The notes beneath the pieces were generated by a model. It had not been told where the DNA came from. It worked only from the letters and a program-made list of their open reading frames with translations, and did no database searches. The translations under genes were made by a program, and so were the position numbers. 38,500 bases of DNA from positions 1-38,500 of IMG/VR virus record IMGVR_UViG_3300046471_000227; one strand, 5' to 3'. Source of the stretch: a virus. This document shows positions 14,709 to 23,228 of this stretch, piece by piece. How positions within the stretch are numbered: position 1 is the stretch's first letter; each line of letters starts with the position of its first letter.

Positions 14709-15297
14709 CCGTTTCTGGAGGGTATGGGCCAGCATCGGTGATGGCACAACCTCGACATTCAGCGGCTTTCAACCGTTCATCACAAAAAAAAGGTCAACAG
14801 AAGTAAACACATTACGGCACCTTCCAATATCACTTGGCTATCAAGTCTTTCCGACGGACGGTAGCTCATGTAGTGAAGTATATTTCACCTGCTGCAAAAA
14901 AATTGCGCCATATGCAAAAAGTGCAATTTTGCTATTGACGCAATATTTGCGCTAAGCACACTTCTTACTCTGTTTATAGAGTGGCCTTTAGCTATTGGGG
15001 AAGTCCTCCGCTGAAGGTTTACCATATAAGGTAAACCGTTCTTTTAAATCGAGCTTGAGGTTAGGGCACAAACGATCTGGCCGCGCTCATCATTTCTTTT
15101 ATGTATTCACTTCTTTGTTGCCCGACCGTTTCTTACAGAAAAATCCATGAGTTGGCAAAATTTCGTCCAATTGCCTGCTTCAGCAGAAGCCAAAAACGAC
15201 GTTAATCCAGAACGGGCCTACAGATCGCCACCGAGTAACTTGCTAAAAAATGCCCTCCTACGGCGAGTCGCCATAGGCATAAGAAAAGGATTTTCTA
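14709..15297. other. long intergenic leader with dyad arrays
   Basis: No convincing gene. Three successive GCAA...TTGC dyads lie at 14894-14906, 14923-14932 and 14940-14950, around a TTGACG at 14935-14940. A perfect inverted repeat GGTTTACC-ATATAA-GGTAAACC is at 15016-15037. A 67-aa frame at 15147 lacks an SD and overlaps the next gene. These elements probably control the gene at 15298. Confidence 0.45.
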
Positions 15298-15585
15298 ATG
15301 CCCTACGTCCTATCCTTCGAAGTAAATACCCGTTACGAAATGCGTGTTGATTCAGTGAGCGAGGCCATCGCCTGCTATGACAAAACCTATCGTATGATCG
15401 GCGGTTGGTTAGAAAAATATGGTGCAAGCGCCGAGCTTCGTTGCATGGATACGGGAAGAGTCCTTCAGTTGTATCGCGGAATTAGGGTTATGGAAGCTGC
15501 TCGGGAGATTGGGGAGTGGGTTGAATGGGTGGCGAGAGACGAATCCTGGATTCGATGGTGGATGAAATCTAATCGCGATAATTGA
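15298..15585 (+). CDS. hypothetical protein
   Basis: A 95-aa protein I do not recognise. AAGGA lies seven bases before the ATG. It is rich in Trp near the C-terminus (IGEWVEWVARDESWIRWWMKS) and has an N-terminal strand/helix region. There is no signal peptide. It has an unusually long upstream region with inverted repeats, and a strong hairpin at 15607-15636 follows. It converges on dcm. Cargo gene of unknown role. Confidence 0.65.
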   Translation: MPYVLSFEVNTRYEMRVDSVSEAIACYDKTYRMIGGWLEKYGASAELRCMDTGRVLQLYRGIRVMEAAREIGEWVEWVARDESWIRWWMKSNRDN

Positions 15586-15606
15586 CCATTATTTCAGGTG
15601 CGAATT

Positions 15607-15636
15607 GCGCGTTGTAGCTCCGGTGGTACAACGCGC
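15607..15636. terminator. bidirectional terminator-like hairpin
   Basis: A perfect 10-bp stem GCGCGTTGTA / TACAACGCGC with a 10-base loop and TTTCC on the right. It lies between the convergent 15298 gene and dcm and could serve both. Confidence 0.65.
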
Positions 15637-15648
15637 TTTCCATTCACG

Positions 15649-16500
15649 TCAGCTGACGCTGATCAACCGCCTAGCTATCCACTCCGCCACCTGCGTAACA
15701 ACGGCATTTCCGGCACCAAAAGCCTCCGCAAGGTTTGCCGCATCCAGTCCGAGGCAAAGCCCATCATCTTCAGCCGCTCGCTGCCGCTCAGCCATCTGAT
15801 CCCATCCGTTCGCGTGAGCGACGAGAGTGGTACAGCCCATAGCGATCTGTGAGGCGGCTCTGTCCGCGAGTAGAGTATTGGCAGCCCAGGCATCCGCTGG
15901 GCGTGGCCAGTGCTGCGATTGAGACGCTGGAGGTATTGCATCCACTGGCGCGGCGTCAGCCAGGAACTGGAAGGGGGGCATTTGTCGATAACCGGCGACC
16001 AGGAATATTCGACGACGTTGCTGGGGGACTCCGAAATATTGAGCATTAAGCACTCGCCAAAATCCCACATACCCGCAGTCCGCAAGGGCCCGGATGACTG
16101 TTTCAAAGTCGTGGCTATCGTTGACAGCGAGCAGGTTAACGACGTTCTCAAGCACCACCCAGCGAGGTTGAATTTCCTTGAGGATTCGTATGACTTCCCA
16201 AAACAATCCGCTGCGCTCGCCGCGTAGTCCTCGGGTATCTCGGTTGCTTTCTCGGGCGCCGGCGATGCTGATGTCCTGACAGGGGAAGCCTGCCGTGAGG
16301 ACGTCGACAGAACAGAGGTTGTGTGCGCCGCAGTGGCGCACGTCTTCAAATTGCTGTGCATGGGGAAATCGGTCGGTAAGCACAGCCCGGTTGATGGGGT
16401 TGAGTTCGACTTGCCAGGCGCTGCGGTATCCCGCGTTTTCAAATCCGACATCAAAGCCTCCTATGCCTGCGAACAGGCTGCCAAGGGTGGGGTGGGGCAT
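15649..16500 (-). CDS. dcm: phage C5-cytosine DNA methyltransferase
   Basis: A 283-aa C5-cytosine methyltransferase, transferring methyl from S-adenosylmethionine to DNA cytosine. Motif I is SLFAGIGGFDVGFENAGY (8-25). The catalytic Cys74 is in GFPCQDIS. ENV (118-120), QQRRRIFLVAG (160-170) and the C-terminal GNAVVTQVAEWIARRL complete the order. The target-recognition region between is short, so the enzyme is compact but appears intact. No partner restriction gene is adjacent, so it probably protects phage DNA from host restriction. It overlaps com by 40 bases and is last in the leftward F operon, so expression should be late and may depend on Com. Confidence 0.93.
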   Translation of the reverse strand: MPHPTLGSLFAGIGGFDVGFENAGYRSAWQVELNPINRAVLTDRFPHAQQFEDVRHCGAHNLCSVDVLTAGFPCQDISIAGARESNRDTRGLRGERSGLFWEVIRILKEIQPRWVVLENVVNLLAVNDSHDFETVIRALADCGYVGFWRVLNAQYFGVPQQRRRIFLVAGYRQMPPFQFLADAAPVDAIPPASQSQHWPRPADAWAANTLLADRAASQIAMGCTTLVAHANGWDQMAERQRAAEDDGLCLGLDAANLAEAFGAGNAVVTQVAEWIARRLISVS

Positions 16501-16661
16501 TCAGGAACTCGTTGTTCTGGATGCTCGCGGCACTCTGGGGGGAGGCTCGGGGCCTTCAGGTGGTTGAGTGTCCGGCAGCGCGGACACTTGATTTGTAATT
16601 CAGTGAAGCCGCTGGCGGCGGCGAGTTTTCGGCAGCATTGGCCGCAGCGTATGTCCTGCAT
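16461..16661 (-). CDS. com: Com-family zinc-finger translational regulator
   Basis: A 66-aa protein of the Com family. The N-terminus has IRCGQCCRKLA...CPRCRTLN, four Cys forming a zinc finger. In phage Mu, Com binds the mom mRNA and opens a stem that blocks its start. Here the downstream gene is dcm, whose start lies inside the com 3' end. The com start is 18 bases after the D stop, so com-dcm ends the D-containing late operon. Com acting on dcm is inferred from the overlap and the hairpin before dcm. Confidence 0.88.
   Translation of the reverse strand: MQDIRCGQCCRKLAAASGFTELQIKCPRCRTLNHLKAPSLPPECREHPEQRVPECPTPPLAACSQA
16501..16519 (-). promoter_or_regulatory. hairpin abutting the dcm start (candidate Com target)
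   Basis: On the minus strand, CAGAAC-AACGA-GTTCCTG can fold with one bulged base, ending one base before the dcm ATG. There is no good SD outside it. This resembles the occluded start of Mu mom that Com opens. Confidence 0.35.
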
Positions 16662-16679
16662 GAAATCGTCCTTGATGGG

Positions 16680-17948
16680 TCATGTTGTGTCTCGTCGGAT
16701 CTTTTTCCATTCGCGATCCGCTGCACGCTTTGCTGTGTTTTCAGTGGCGTACAGCCAACATAAGCGTTTTGGTTTGCGCTGGTCGCCGGCCGTTACCGGT
16801 TTCTGCACACCGGTTTTCTTGTCTCGGTAGTACGCGATGACGCCTGTGAATTGTTCGTTGTTCTCCTGCGCCAATTCCTCGACCGTGTCATCCGGTAATT
16901 TGCTTTCAAGTTCCAGGCTGACGATGTAGCCGCTTTCCGCGCTGAGGGAGTGCTGCACGTTGCCGCCGTACCAGATGATTTCGTCGATTTCTGGTTTCAC
17001 GCCTTCGAGCGTGTAAGTCAGCTCCGGGATCAGATCTGGTCGACCTACCGCCAGCGTGTAGCAGAGCGTCGCGCTGCCGCGTTGCAGTCGGTTGAATTCG
17101 GCGCGCGCGGCGCGCAGGGCCGACTGCCGGTCGCTGTACGTATGGCGCAGATCCTTGAGGTGTTCGCCGCCACCTGCGATGGCTTGTTGTTTCTCGGCGC
17201 TGTTCACGTCGTAGAAGTAGGCGCGCACGCCGTCGTAGCTGTCTCGGTCGGTTTGCAGGTAGCGGTGTTGGTCGCCGTCGGCGCGGGTCAGGGTGATGTG
17301 AGGCAGGTCGGCACCGCTGGCGGTCTTGCCGCCGCCGGCCGGTAGGCACAGAAGGCAGCCAGCCTTGACGGTGACGACGGCGTCGAATTCCTCGCCTATA
17401 CGACTGATCAGATTGGCATCGGATTCGTTGGCCTGGTCGAGCTGCAGGATGGTTAAACCGTCTAGTGTGCCGGCAATGGTGGCGGTCAGGCCGTTGCCCA
17501 GGGCGATGTCTCCGAGCACGTCGCCGAGGGTGGTGTTGCTCCAACTGCGTTCGCGTTTTGTTTTCAGGCGCTTGCGCAGGTCGGCGGATCGAGCGCGGAT
17601 GGTCAGCACATCGGGGCTGCCAGTGTGTCCGGTTTCGTCGACGGTGTAGGTGCCTTTGTCGACTAAGCCGGTATCGCTCCAGCCCAACCACAGGCGAATG
17701 AGTGCGCCTGTGGGCGGGATGGCGAGCAGGCCGTCGTGGTCGCTGAGAGTGATGCTGAGCTGGTCGGCTTCAATGCCGCGATTGTCGATGAGGTCCAGGC
17801 TCATCAGGCGCAGACTGATCATCCGGGCAATGTCGTTGCCGTCCACGGTGATGCGGAACGTCGGCACTGGGTAAGCTGCTTCCCGCTGGATACGTAAAAG
17901 GGCCTTGTCCAGATAACCGGTGACGCGGGAGAGGGCGGCATCGATCAC
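16680..17948 (-). CDS. D: tail protein gpD (late control D family)
   Basis: A 422-aa baseplate hub/tail protein of the P2 gpD family, related to VgrG/gp27. It forms the tail-tip hub with the spike. The family shows in the N-terminal PTFRITVDGNDIARMISLRLMSLDLIDN and in the ADQLSITLSDHDG and LIRLWLGWSDTGLVDKGTYTVDETGHTG segments. It is somewhat longer than P2 gpD (387 aa). Its ATG overlaps the U stop. It is the last structural gene of the F operon, followed by com and dcm. Confidence 0.93.
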   Translation of the reverse strand: MIDAALSRVTGYLDKALLRIQREAAYPVPTFRITVDGNDIARMISLRLMSLDLIDNRGIEADQLSITLSDHDGLLAIPPTGALIRLWLGWSDTGLVDKGTYTVDETGHTGSPDVLTIRARSADLRKRLKTKRERSWSNTTLGDVLGDIALGNGLTATIAGTLDGLTILQLDQANESDANLISRIGEEFDAVVTVKAGCLLCLPAGGGKTASGADLPHITLTRADGDQHRYLQTDRDSYDGVRAYFYDVNSAEKQQAIAGGGEHLKDLRHTYSDRQSALRAARAEFNRLQRGSATLCYTLAVGRPDLIPELTYTLEGVKPEIDEIIWYGGNVQHSLSAESGYIVSLELESKLPDDTVEELAQENNEQFTGVIAYYRDKKTGVQKPVTAGDQRKPKRLCWLYATENTAKRAADREWKKIRRDTT

Positions 17949-18385
17949 AAGAGCGCCCTCATGATGCTGATGCCCACGCTGGTCCCAGCGCCGATCAGGT
18001 CGATGCGGTCGTCATCGATGCGCTTGAGGCTCACCGTGAATTCAATACGCCGGGGTGTGCCGTCACGGAAAAACAGGGTCTTGGTTACGCTCAGGCTTTC
18101 GATGATCCACAAACCGTAGATCCGCCCGCTGCCTTCGACCATCGGCCATGCCTTGCCGGTGTTGGCCATCAGCCGCAATGCATCTAGGCTGAGCGCGCTG
18201 CCGGCCAGTTCCGGCAGGATGACGCCGGGCAGATTGATCGAGTCGTCACCCCTTCCCAAAAACTGCCGAGCCGGTGCCGAGCCGACACGGTTGCTGCTCG
18301 CGTGGCGCCACTCGGTCTGGCGTTGCAGGGCTTGGTAAGCAGCGGTCGAGAGGCTGAAGACGAACATGCCCAAGGCAAGCATCAT
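17945..18385 (-). CDS. U: tail protein gpU
   Basis: A 146-aa P2 gpU-type tail protein with FVFSLSTAAYQALQRQTEWRHASSNRVG and the C-terminal FTVSLKRIDDDR typical of the family. I start it at ATG 18385, which has GGAG eight bases upstream overlapping the T stop. The frame is open further upstream only as a shadow of T. The length matches P2 gpU (159 aa). Confidence 0.92.
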   Translation of the reverse strand: MMLALGMFVFSLSTAAYQALQRQTEWRHASSNRVGSAPARQFLGRGDDSINLPGVILPELAGSALSLDALRLMANTGKAWPMVEGSGRIYGLWIIESLSVTKTLFFRDGTPRRIEFTVSLKRIDDDRIDLIGAGTSVGISIMRALL

Positions 18386-18390
18386 GGGCG

Positions 18391-20949
18391 TTACTCCAGG
18401 TCGGCCAAACGGCTGCGTTGACGGGCTTCTTTCTCGTACTGGACGCGGGTCATCTCGGCGCGTACCGCACGACCAATCGCCAACGGATCCATGCCCGGGG
18501 CAGTGTGGATGTTGATCTCGTAAGTGTCGTGGCTGTCGTGATTCGAAGGCGTAGAAGGTTTGAGCGGAGATCGCTTGTCGACGGTCAGCGATTGGCTTTT
18601 CCCGCCTGGCATAACACTGATCGCTTTGGCTGTGTCGTTGAGTTGCCAAGCCAACTCACTCAGCACGCCGATCGGTTGACGCCGATGACGCTCCAGTCCT
18701 TGAGCGAGGCCGGCCATGGTGAAACCGCCCAACTCGGCAAAGACGCGGGAAGGGCTGTTGATACCGAGCTTCTCCTTGAACCAGCCAATGGTGGAGTCGC
18801 CGATATCGCCCATGACATTTCTCAGCTCACCGATGCCGGCCTTCAGCCCTTTCACCAGCCCGTCGATGATCATCCCACCGAACTCGGTAAACCGGCCGGG
18901 CAGTTCAATGCCGAGGTATTTCATGACGGCAGCGAAGGCTTGGTAAAGCAAACCCACGGGGCTGAAGTTGATCAAGGTCTTGAGGATGCCGGTCGTACCA
19001 CCGTTGAAACCTGCTTTGATCTCTTTCCAAGCATCGGTGAAGTAGAGCTTCACGGCGTCCCAATTTTCGTAGAGCAGATAGGCGGCGCCGGCAATGGCGG
19101 TGATGGCCAAGCCTATGGGATTCAACATCAGCGCGCGCCCGATCAGCAGCAGCGCTTTACCCACAAACGGCAGTACCTTGCGACCAAGACTCCACAACAG
19201 GCTGATCAGGCTGGGCAGGCGAATCCCCAAGCTCAGGAATATGAGTCGTAGCGCCACAAAGGGCAGCATGACACCGGCAACCGTCACCATCAGGCCGCCG
19301 AGTACCACCGCTAGCCCCGCGATGATTGCTAAGGTTTTTACAATGGCGGCCGCCAGTTCTGGATGCTCGGCAGCCCAGCTTTTTACACCGCGAATAACCT
19401 TCGCTAGGGATTGGATCAGCGACCGTAAAGGCCCGTCCTGCTGATCCTGCAATTCAATGCCCAGATCCTGCCAGGCACTGCCTAACGTCATCAGGTCGCC
19501 TTTTAAATTGTCAGCCATGACTTTGGCGGTGCGAGCGGCTTCGCCTTGGCTTTCACGCAGGCTGGCAATCAGTTTTTGCAGCTCGCCATTGCCGGCCTGA
19601 TCCACCAATTGGGCCATGCCTTTGACGGCTTCTTCACCGGCAATGGCCTTGAACAGCCCACCTTTTTTCGCAGTTCCCAAGTCTTTGGTTTTGTCGTGAA
19701 TCTCTTTGAGGATGTCCGGCATTTTCCGCAAGTTGCCGTGAGCGTCAGCAGTGCGGATCTGCAATTGTGCGAGTGCTTTTTCAGCAGCTTTGGGCGGCGC
19801 TGCCAAGCGGTTCATGATCGAACTCAGGGCCGTGCCGCCCATGCTGCCTTGAAGTCCAGCATCGCCCAGTTTGCCCGCCATCGCGGCGGCGGTTTCCAGC
19901 TCGACGCCGTAGGTCCTGGCCATTGGCGCGGCGTATTTCATGGTTTCGCCGAGCATCTGCAAATTGGTGTTGGAGCGAGTAAACGTGCCGACGAGTACGT
20001 CGCCGAGTTTGCTCATATGCTCAGCATCCATGCCGAGTCCGGAGAGAATGTTTGAAGCGATATCGGCGGTCTGGGCCAATTCAGTCCCGCCGGCAGAGGC
20101 GAGGTCGAGCATGCCGGGCATGGCGGCTTTGATCGCTTTCGGCTGGAAGCCGGCCATGCCCAGAAACCCCTGAGCATCGGCGGCTTGGCCGGCAGTGAAT
20201 TGTGTGGAGCTGCCCAACCCTCGTGCCTGTTTGCGCAGATCCGATAGCTCGGGAGCGTTTTGTTCGAAGCGGGTGATCGCTTGCACTTTGCTCATGCTGG
20301 CGTCGAAGTCGATGCCGGGCATGACCATCTTTGCGCCGGCATACAGCGCCGTGCCTCCGCTCGCGGCCGCTGCCGTGCCTTTTCCAGCCATTGAACTGGC
20401 GACATCTCGCTGATTTTGTAGTGAGGCACGGGCCGCTGCCAGCCTGCGCTGTTGAGCTGCCAATGCCGCCAAACGTCGGGTCTGCTCAGTGATGCTTTGA
20501 TTAGTAGCATCGGTTTGCTCACGCAGGCGACGTTCGTGCTGGCTGAGATTTTTGGTACTGAGACCGGCGTCGTGCAGCCGAGTACGAAGTCGCTGTAGCT
20601 GCTCGTTGTTGTGCTGGTGTTGTTGCTTGAGCTTCTGCGCTTCACGGACGGCATTGCGCAAATCTTGCGTCATTGCCTTGGTCGGCGCGCCAGTGGCGGC
20701 CATTTGCTGACTAAACGTTCTGACTTTGTTGCGTGCTGCTTGCAGCGCCTGAGCCGTCAACTCGGCCGCCGCACGTTGCGAGCGCCAGGTGCTCAAATCC
20801 TTCTGCTGCGAGTTGAGTGCCTTGAGCTTTTCGCGGGCGTCCTTCAAGGCACGGGCTGCGCCGATGCTGCTGTTGTTGATCGCCCTCAGTGGCCGAGTGG
20901 CCTGATCGATGGCACTCAGCAGTACGCGCAACTTCAGATCATTCGCCAT
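18391..20949 (-). CDS. T: tail tape measure protein gpT
   Basis: An 852-aa tape measure protein that sets tail length and may help DNA cross the membrane. Residues 1-200 are long coiled coil rich in Gln, Arg and Ala. A tail-tape-measure core follows (GIDFDASMSKVQAITRF, LGSSTQFTAGQAADAQGFLGMAGF, ANILSGLGMDAE). Hydrophobic membrane-like segments lie near 540-620 (AAIVKTLAIIAGLAVVLGGLMV). The start ATG 20949 has GGAG at eight bases; GTG 20958 is an alternative. The start overlaps the E' reading frame. Confidence 0.94.
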   Translation of the reverse strand: MANDLKLRVLLSAIDQATRPLRAINNSSIGAARALKDAREKLKALNSQQKDLSTWRSQRAAAELTAQALQAARNKVRTFSQQMAATGAPTKAMTQDLRNAVREAQKLKQQHQHNNEQLQRLRTRLHDAGLSTKNLSQHERRLREQTDATNQSITEQTRRLAALAAQQRRLAAARASLQNQRDVASSMAGKGTAAAASGGTALYAGAKMVMPGIDFDASMSKVQAITRFEQNAPELSDLRKQARGLGSSTQFTAGQAADAQGFLGMAGFQPKAIKAAMPGMLDLASAGGTELAQTADIASNILSGLGMDAEHMSKLGDVLVGTFTRSNTNLQMLGETMKYAAPMARTYGVELETAAAMAGKLGDAGLQGSMGGTALSSIMNRLAAPPKAAEKALAQLQIRTADAHGNLRKMPDILKEIHDKTKDLGTAKKGGLFKAIAGEEAVKGMAQLVDQAGNGELQKLIASLRESQGEAARTAKVMADNLKGDLMTLGSAWQDLGIELQDQQDGPLRSLIQSLAKVIRGVKSWAAEHPELAAAIVKTLAIIAGLAVVLGGLMVTVAGVMLPFVALRLIFLSLGIRLPSLISLLWSLGRKVLPFVGKALLLIGRALMLNPIGLAITAIAGAAYLLYENWDAVKLYFTDAWKEIKAGFNGGTTGILKTLINFSPVGLLYQAFAAVMKYLGIELPGRFTEFGGMIIDGLVKGLKAGIGELRNVMGDIGDSTIGWFKEKLGINSPSRVFAELGGFTMAGLAQGLERHRRQPIGVLSELAWQLNDTAKAISVMPGGKSQSLTVDKRSPLKPSTPSNHDSHDTYEINIHTAPGMDPLAIGRAVRAEMTRVQYEKEARQRSRLADLE

Positions 20950-21396
20950 CGACGACACTCCGCAACCTGGCGCGCTCGCGCCAGTCCATCAGCTCTTGCA
21001 GGCCCAGCGAATCCATGTCCGCTGGCGCCCAATGAAAGACCACCGCCAAGTCAGCCATGGCGTCCTCTACGCAACGAGGCAGACATCCGTCTTCGCCGAC
21101 TTCTGCAACAAAAAAGCGGAAATCTTGCTGCCACAGGCCAGCAGATCCGCCGGGTCCATGCCGGCGGCTTCCGGCGCGGTAATGCTGGGTGAAGTGATGC
21201 GCGGCAGGATCTTGATCAGGGTTGCCACGTCCAAATTCAGCAACTCGATCAACTGGACGCCACGCAGTTCGCCCGATTGGGGTTTGCGCAGAGTGAGCAT
21301 ATCGATCGTGGTTTTGCCGCGAGTGATGGGCGTGTCGAGGATGACGCCGTTGTCATCGGCAGAAGGGGTGGTTTCGTTCGTTTCGGTAGTCTGCAT
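20939..21396 (-). CDS. E+E': gpE+E' tail assembly fusion made by -1 frameshift
   Basis: Within E, the sequence GCTTTTTTGTTG holds the slippery heptamer T_TTT_TTG at 21115-21109 in the right frame. A -1 slip there continues into a frame ending at TGA 20941-20939. Its product contains ADLAVVFHWAPADMDSLGLQELMDWRERAR, clearly the E' half of P2-like phages. P2 uses the same T_TTT_TTG signal. The fusion is a tail assembly chaperone acting with the tape measure protein. Recorded as a programmed frameshift, not a mutation. Confidence 0.88.
21067..21396 (-). CDS. E: tail assembly chaperone gpE
   Basis: A 109-aa P2 gpE-type protein, the zero-frame product that chaperones tape measure and tail tube assembly. 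The core ILDTPITRGKTTIDMLTLRKPQSGELRGVQLIELL is typical of the family. I start it at ATG 21396; a TTG at 21408 is in frame but weaker. It precedes T, as expected. Confidence 0.92.
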   Translation of the reverse strand: MQTTETNETTPSADDNGVILDTPITRGKTTIDMLTLRKPQSGELRGVQLIELLNLDVATLIKILPRITSPSITAPEAAGMDPADLLACGSKISAFLLQKSAKTDVCLVA

Positions 21397-21421
21397 GGGA
21401 GTGTCCAAAAGTTGGGGAAGG

Positions 21422-21937
21422 TCAGAGGCCGATCGCGGCGCGCTGCTTTTCGAGCATGTCCACGCCGTTCACTTTCTCGATGAAATTGAGCAGATCGATC
21501 TCGATGATTTCTTCGTTATCGACGATGAGCTTGTAGTAGGAACAAGTGGTGGTGATGCTGTGTTCGGTGTCTTCGCCGGGTTGGTTGTCGCCCATTTCGA
21601 TGGTCTCGTGGCGGCCGCGCATGACCACTTCCACAGCGCTGACGTCGCCGGTGTCATCCTGCTGGAAGGCACCGGCAAAACGCAGGGCGATACCTGAAGC
21701 GTTCACGACGCCGAACTGGCGCAGAGCGGTCAGATCCAGCCCGCCGGTCTTCCATTCGAATTGGATGCCGTCATCGGAGAAGCCCAGATCAGCCTTGACC
21801 GGGCCGTTCATGCCGCCGCCGCGATAGCTCTCCATTTTGCGGCCTAGCGGCGGCAGGGTGACGGACTTGACCACGCCAACGTAGCTGTTGGCATCGTTGA
21901 ACAGGTTGAGGTTTTTCAGTTTGCGCGGCAGGGCCAT
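21422..21937 (-). CDS. FII: major tail tube protein gpFII
   Basis: A 171-aa tail tube protein of the P2 FII family, which polymerises into the inner tube of the contractile tail. It begins MALPRKLKNLNLFNDANSY and contains VTLPPLGRKMESYRGGGMNGPV, both typical. The length equals that of P2 FII (172 aa). It follows the sheath gene by 15 bases. Confidence 0.95.
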   Translation of the reverse strand: MALPRKLKNLNLFNDANSYVGVVKSVTLPPLGRKMESYRGGGMNGPVKADLGFSDDGIQFEWKTGGLDLTALRQFGVVNASGIALRFAGAFQQDDTGDVSAVEVVMRGRHETIEMGDNQPGEDTEHSITTTCSYYKLIVDNEEIIEIDLLNFIEKVNGVDMLEKQRAAIGL

Positions 21938-21952
21938 GGCGCCGTTCTCCGG

Positions 21953-23122
21953 TTAGCGGTTGATCTGGCTGGCGAAGTTGATGAGGTAACGGTCGGTGAT
22001 GCGTTGGCGCAGTGTCAGGTCTTCCAGCGGCGGGATCGGGGTGTAGTCGTAATCCAGCCAGAGCTTGCCGGCCTTGAGCGTGTCTTTGGTGTTGATGTCT
22101 TCGGGATACCAGCAGGCCCCGCCGACCAGATAACCCGCCGCGACCTTGGTGCGAAATTCGGCATTGACCGCCTCGATCATGTCGCGCACCAATGAGGCGT
22201 GCATGGGCTTGTCCATGGCCCACATCTGCGCGCCGGCCATGGTGTCGGCCAGAACTTGCGCGGTGCGGGTGTAGTTTTCGAAGGCGAATTGCGGGTCATC
22301 ACTGCAAGTGCGGCTGCCCCAGAAACGAAAGCCGCCCTCATTGATCAGCGTGGTGACTTCGTGGCCGTTGAGGTAGTTGGCATCGGTCGCCGGGTTTTGC
22401 AGATCCCAGAACACGTCCGCGTTGATGCCGGTAACTCCATTGACGGCGACGTTGGATAAGGTTTTGTGCCAGCCGGTTTGCTGATCGATCTTGGCGCGCA
22501 GACCGAGCGCATTGGCCACCGCGCTCGCGTGGGCAGTCTTGCTGGTGGCGATGTTCCCGTTGAGGAAATCAGGCCAGATGACCATGGCTTCCCGCGCCCC
22601 GAAGTTGCGACGGTAAGCAACCGCCTCTTCTTTGGTCTGGCAACCCCAGGCGCTGATGTAGGCGAATGCGCGCAGTTGTTGAGCGAGCGATGTGAGGGCG
22701 GTGGCCACGGGCAGCGAGTCGAGTCCGGGCACGCCCAAAATACGTGGCACCAATCCCAATCGTGACTTGGCAGCAAGCAGCGCTTTCATGCCGGTGTATT
22801 TGCCGGTTTCGGTGGTGGTGCCAATCAATGCGCTGGCTGTTTCCGCTTCGTCCTGGCCTTCCTTTACGCGCACGACGATCACATAGGGTTTGGTCTGGTT
22901 GGCGATGGCTTGCAGGCTGACGGCCAATGTACCTTTTTCACCGGCCTTGCCAATGGCGCTCTGAACGCTGCTGATCAGCACAGGCGTGTCCAGTGGGAAG
23001 GTCGTTGTATCGGCATCATCGGCGGTGCAAACCATGCCGATGACGGCGGTCGGGATCGTGCGGATCGGGCGTGAGCCATCGTTAAGTTCGATGACCCGGA
23101 CACCGTGAAGATAATCGGACAT
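21953..23122 (-). CDS. FI: tail sheath protein gpFI
   Basis: A 389-aa contractile tail sheath protein. MSDYLHGVRVIELNDGSRPIRTI at the N-terminus, a middle region with WGSRTCSDDP, and the C-terminal WLDYDYTPIPPLEDLTLRQRITDRY are family hallmarks. The length is close to P2 FI (396 aa). It is the first gene of the F operon, with a TGTA-N11-TACA late-activator site centred 87 bases before its ATG and an inverted repeat CCTGTGC/GCACAGG in its leader (23131-23162). Confidence 0.95.
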   Translation of the reverse strand: MSDYLHGVRVIELNDGSRPIRTIPTAVIGMVCTADDADTTTFPLDTPVLISSVQSAIGKAGEKGTLAVSLQAIANQTKPYVIVVRVKEGQDEAETASALIGTTTETGKYTGMKALLAAKSRLGLVPRILGVPGLDSLPVATALTSLAQQLRAFAYISAWGCQTKEEAVAYRRNFGAREAMVIWPDFLNGNIATSKTAHASAVANALGLRAKIDQQTGWHKTLSNVAVNGVTGINADVFWDLQNPATDANYLNGHEVTTLINEGGFRFWGSRTCSDDPQFAFENYTRTAQVLADTMAGAQMWAMDKPMHASLVRDMIEAVNAEFRTKVAAGYLVGGACWYPEDINTKDTLKAGKLWLDYDYTPIPPLEDLTLRQRITDRYLINFASQINR

Positions 23123-23198
23123 GGAAGCGGCCTGTGCGGTGAGCGTGAAGTCGATGCACAGGTTGCCGCTGGAGGATGATTACGTCGCGCAGTGGTCG

Positions 23199-23218
23199 TT
23201 GTAGTCAGGTTGGATACA
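23199..23218. promoter_or_regulatory. candidate late activator (Ogr-type) site, F operon
   Basis: TTGTA-N11-TACA upstream of FI. Two more elements of the same form head the V and O/P operons (27789-27809 and 33322-33342). P2 late promoters carry a related TGT...ACA dyad bound by Ogr. Confidence 0.6.
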
Positions 23219-23228
23219 GCACGCAGCT

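Noticed and set aside
15607-15636. TTGTA-N10-TACAA as a fourth late-activator site
   Set aside because: It is one base shorter than the three operon-head sites and forms part of a terminator stem between convergent genes, so the resemblance is probably incidental.
15675-16454. 259-codon second minus-strand frame inside dcm
   Set aside because: Same-strand shadow of dcm in another frame; all methyltransferase motifs are in the 283-aa frame.
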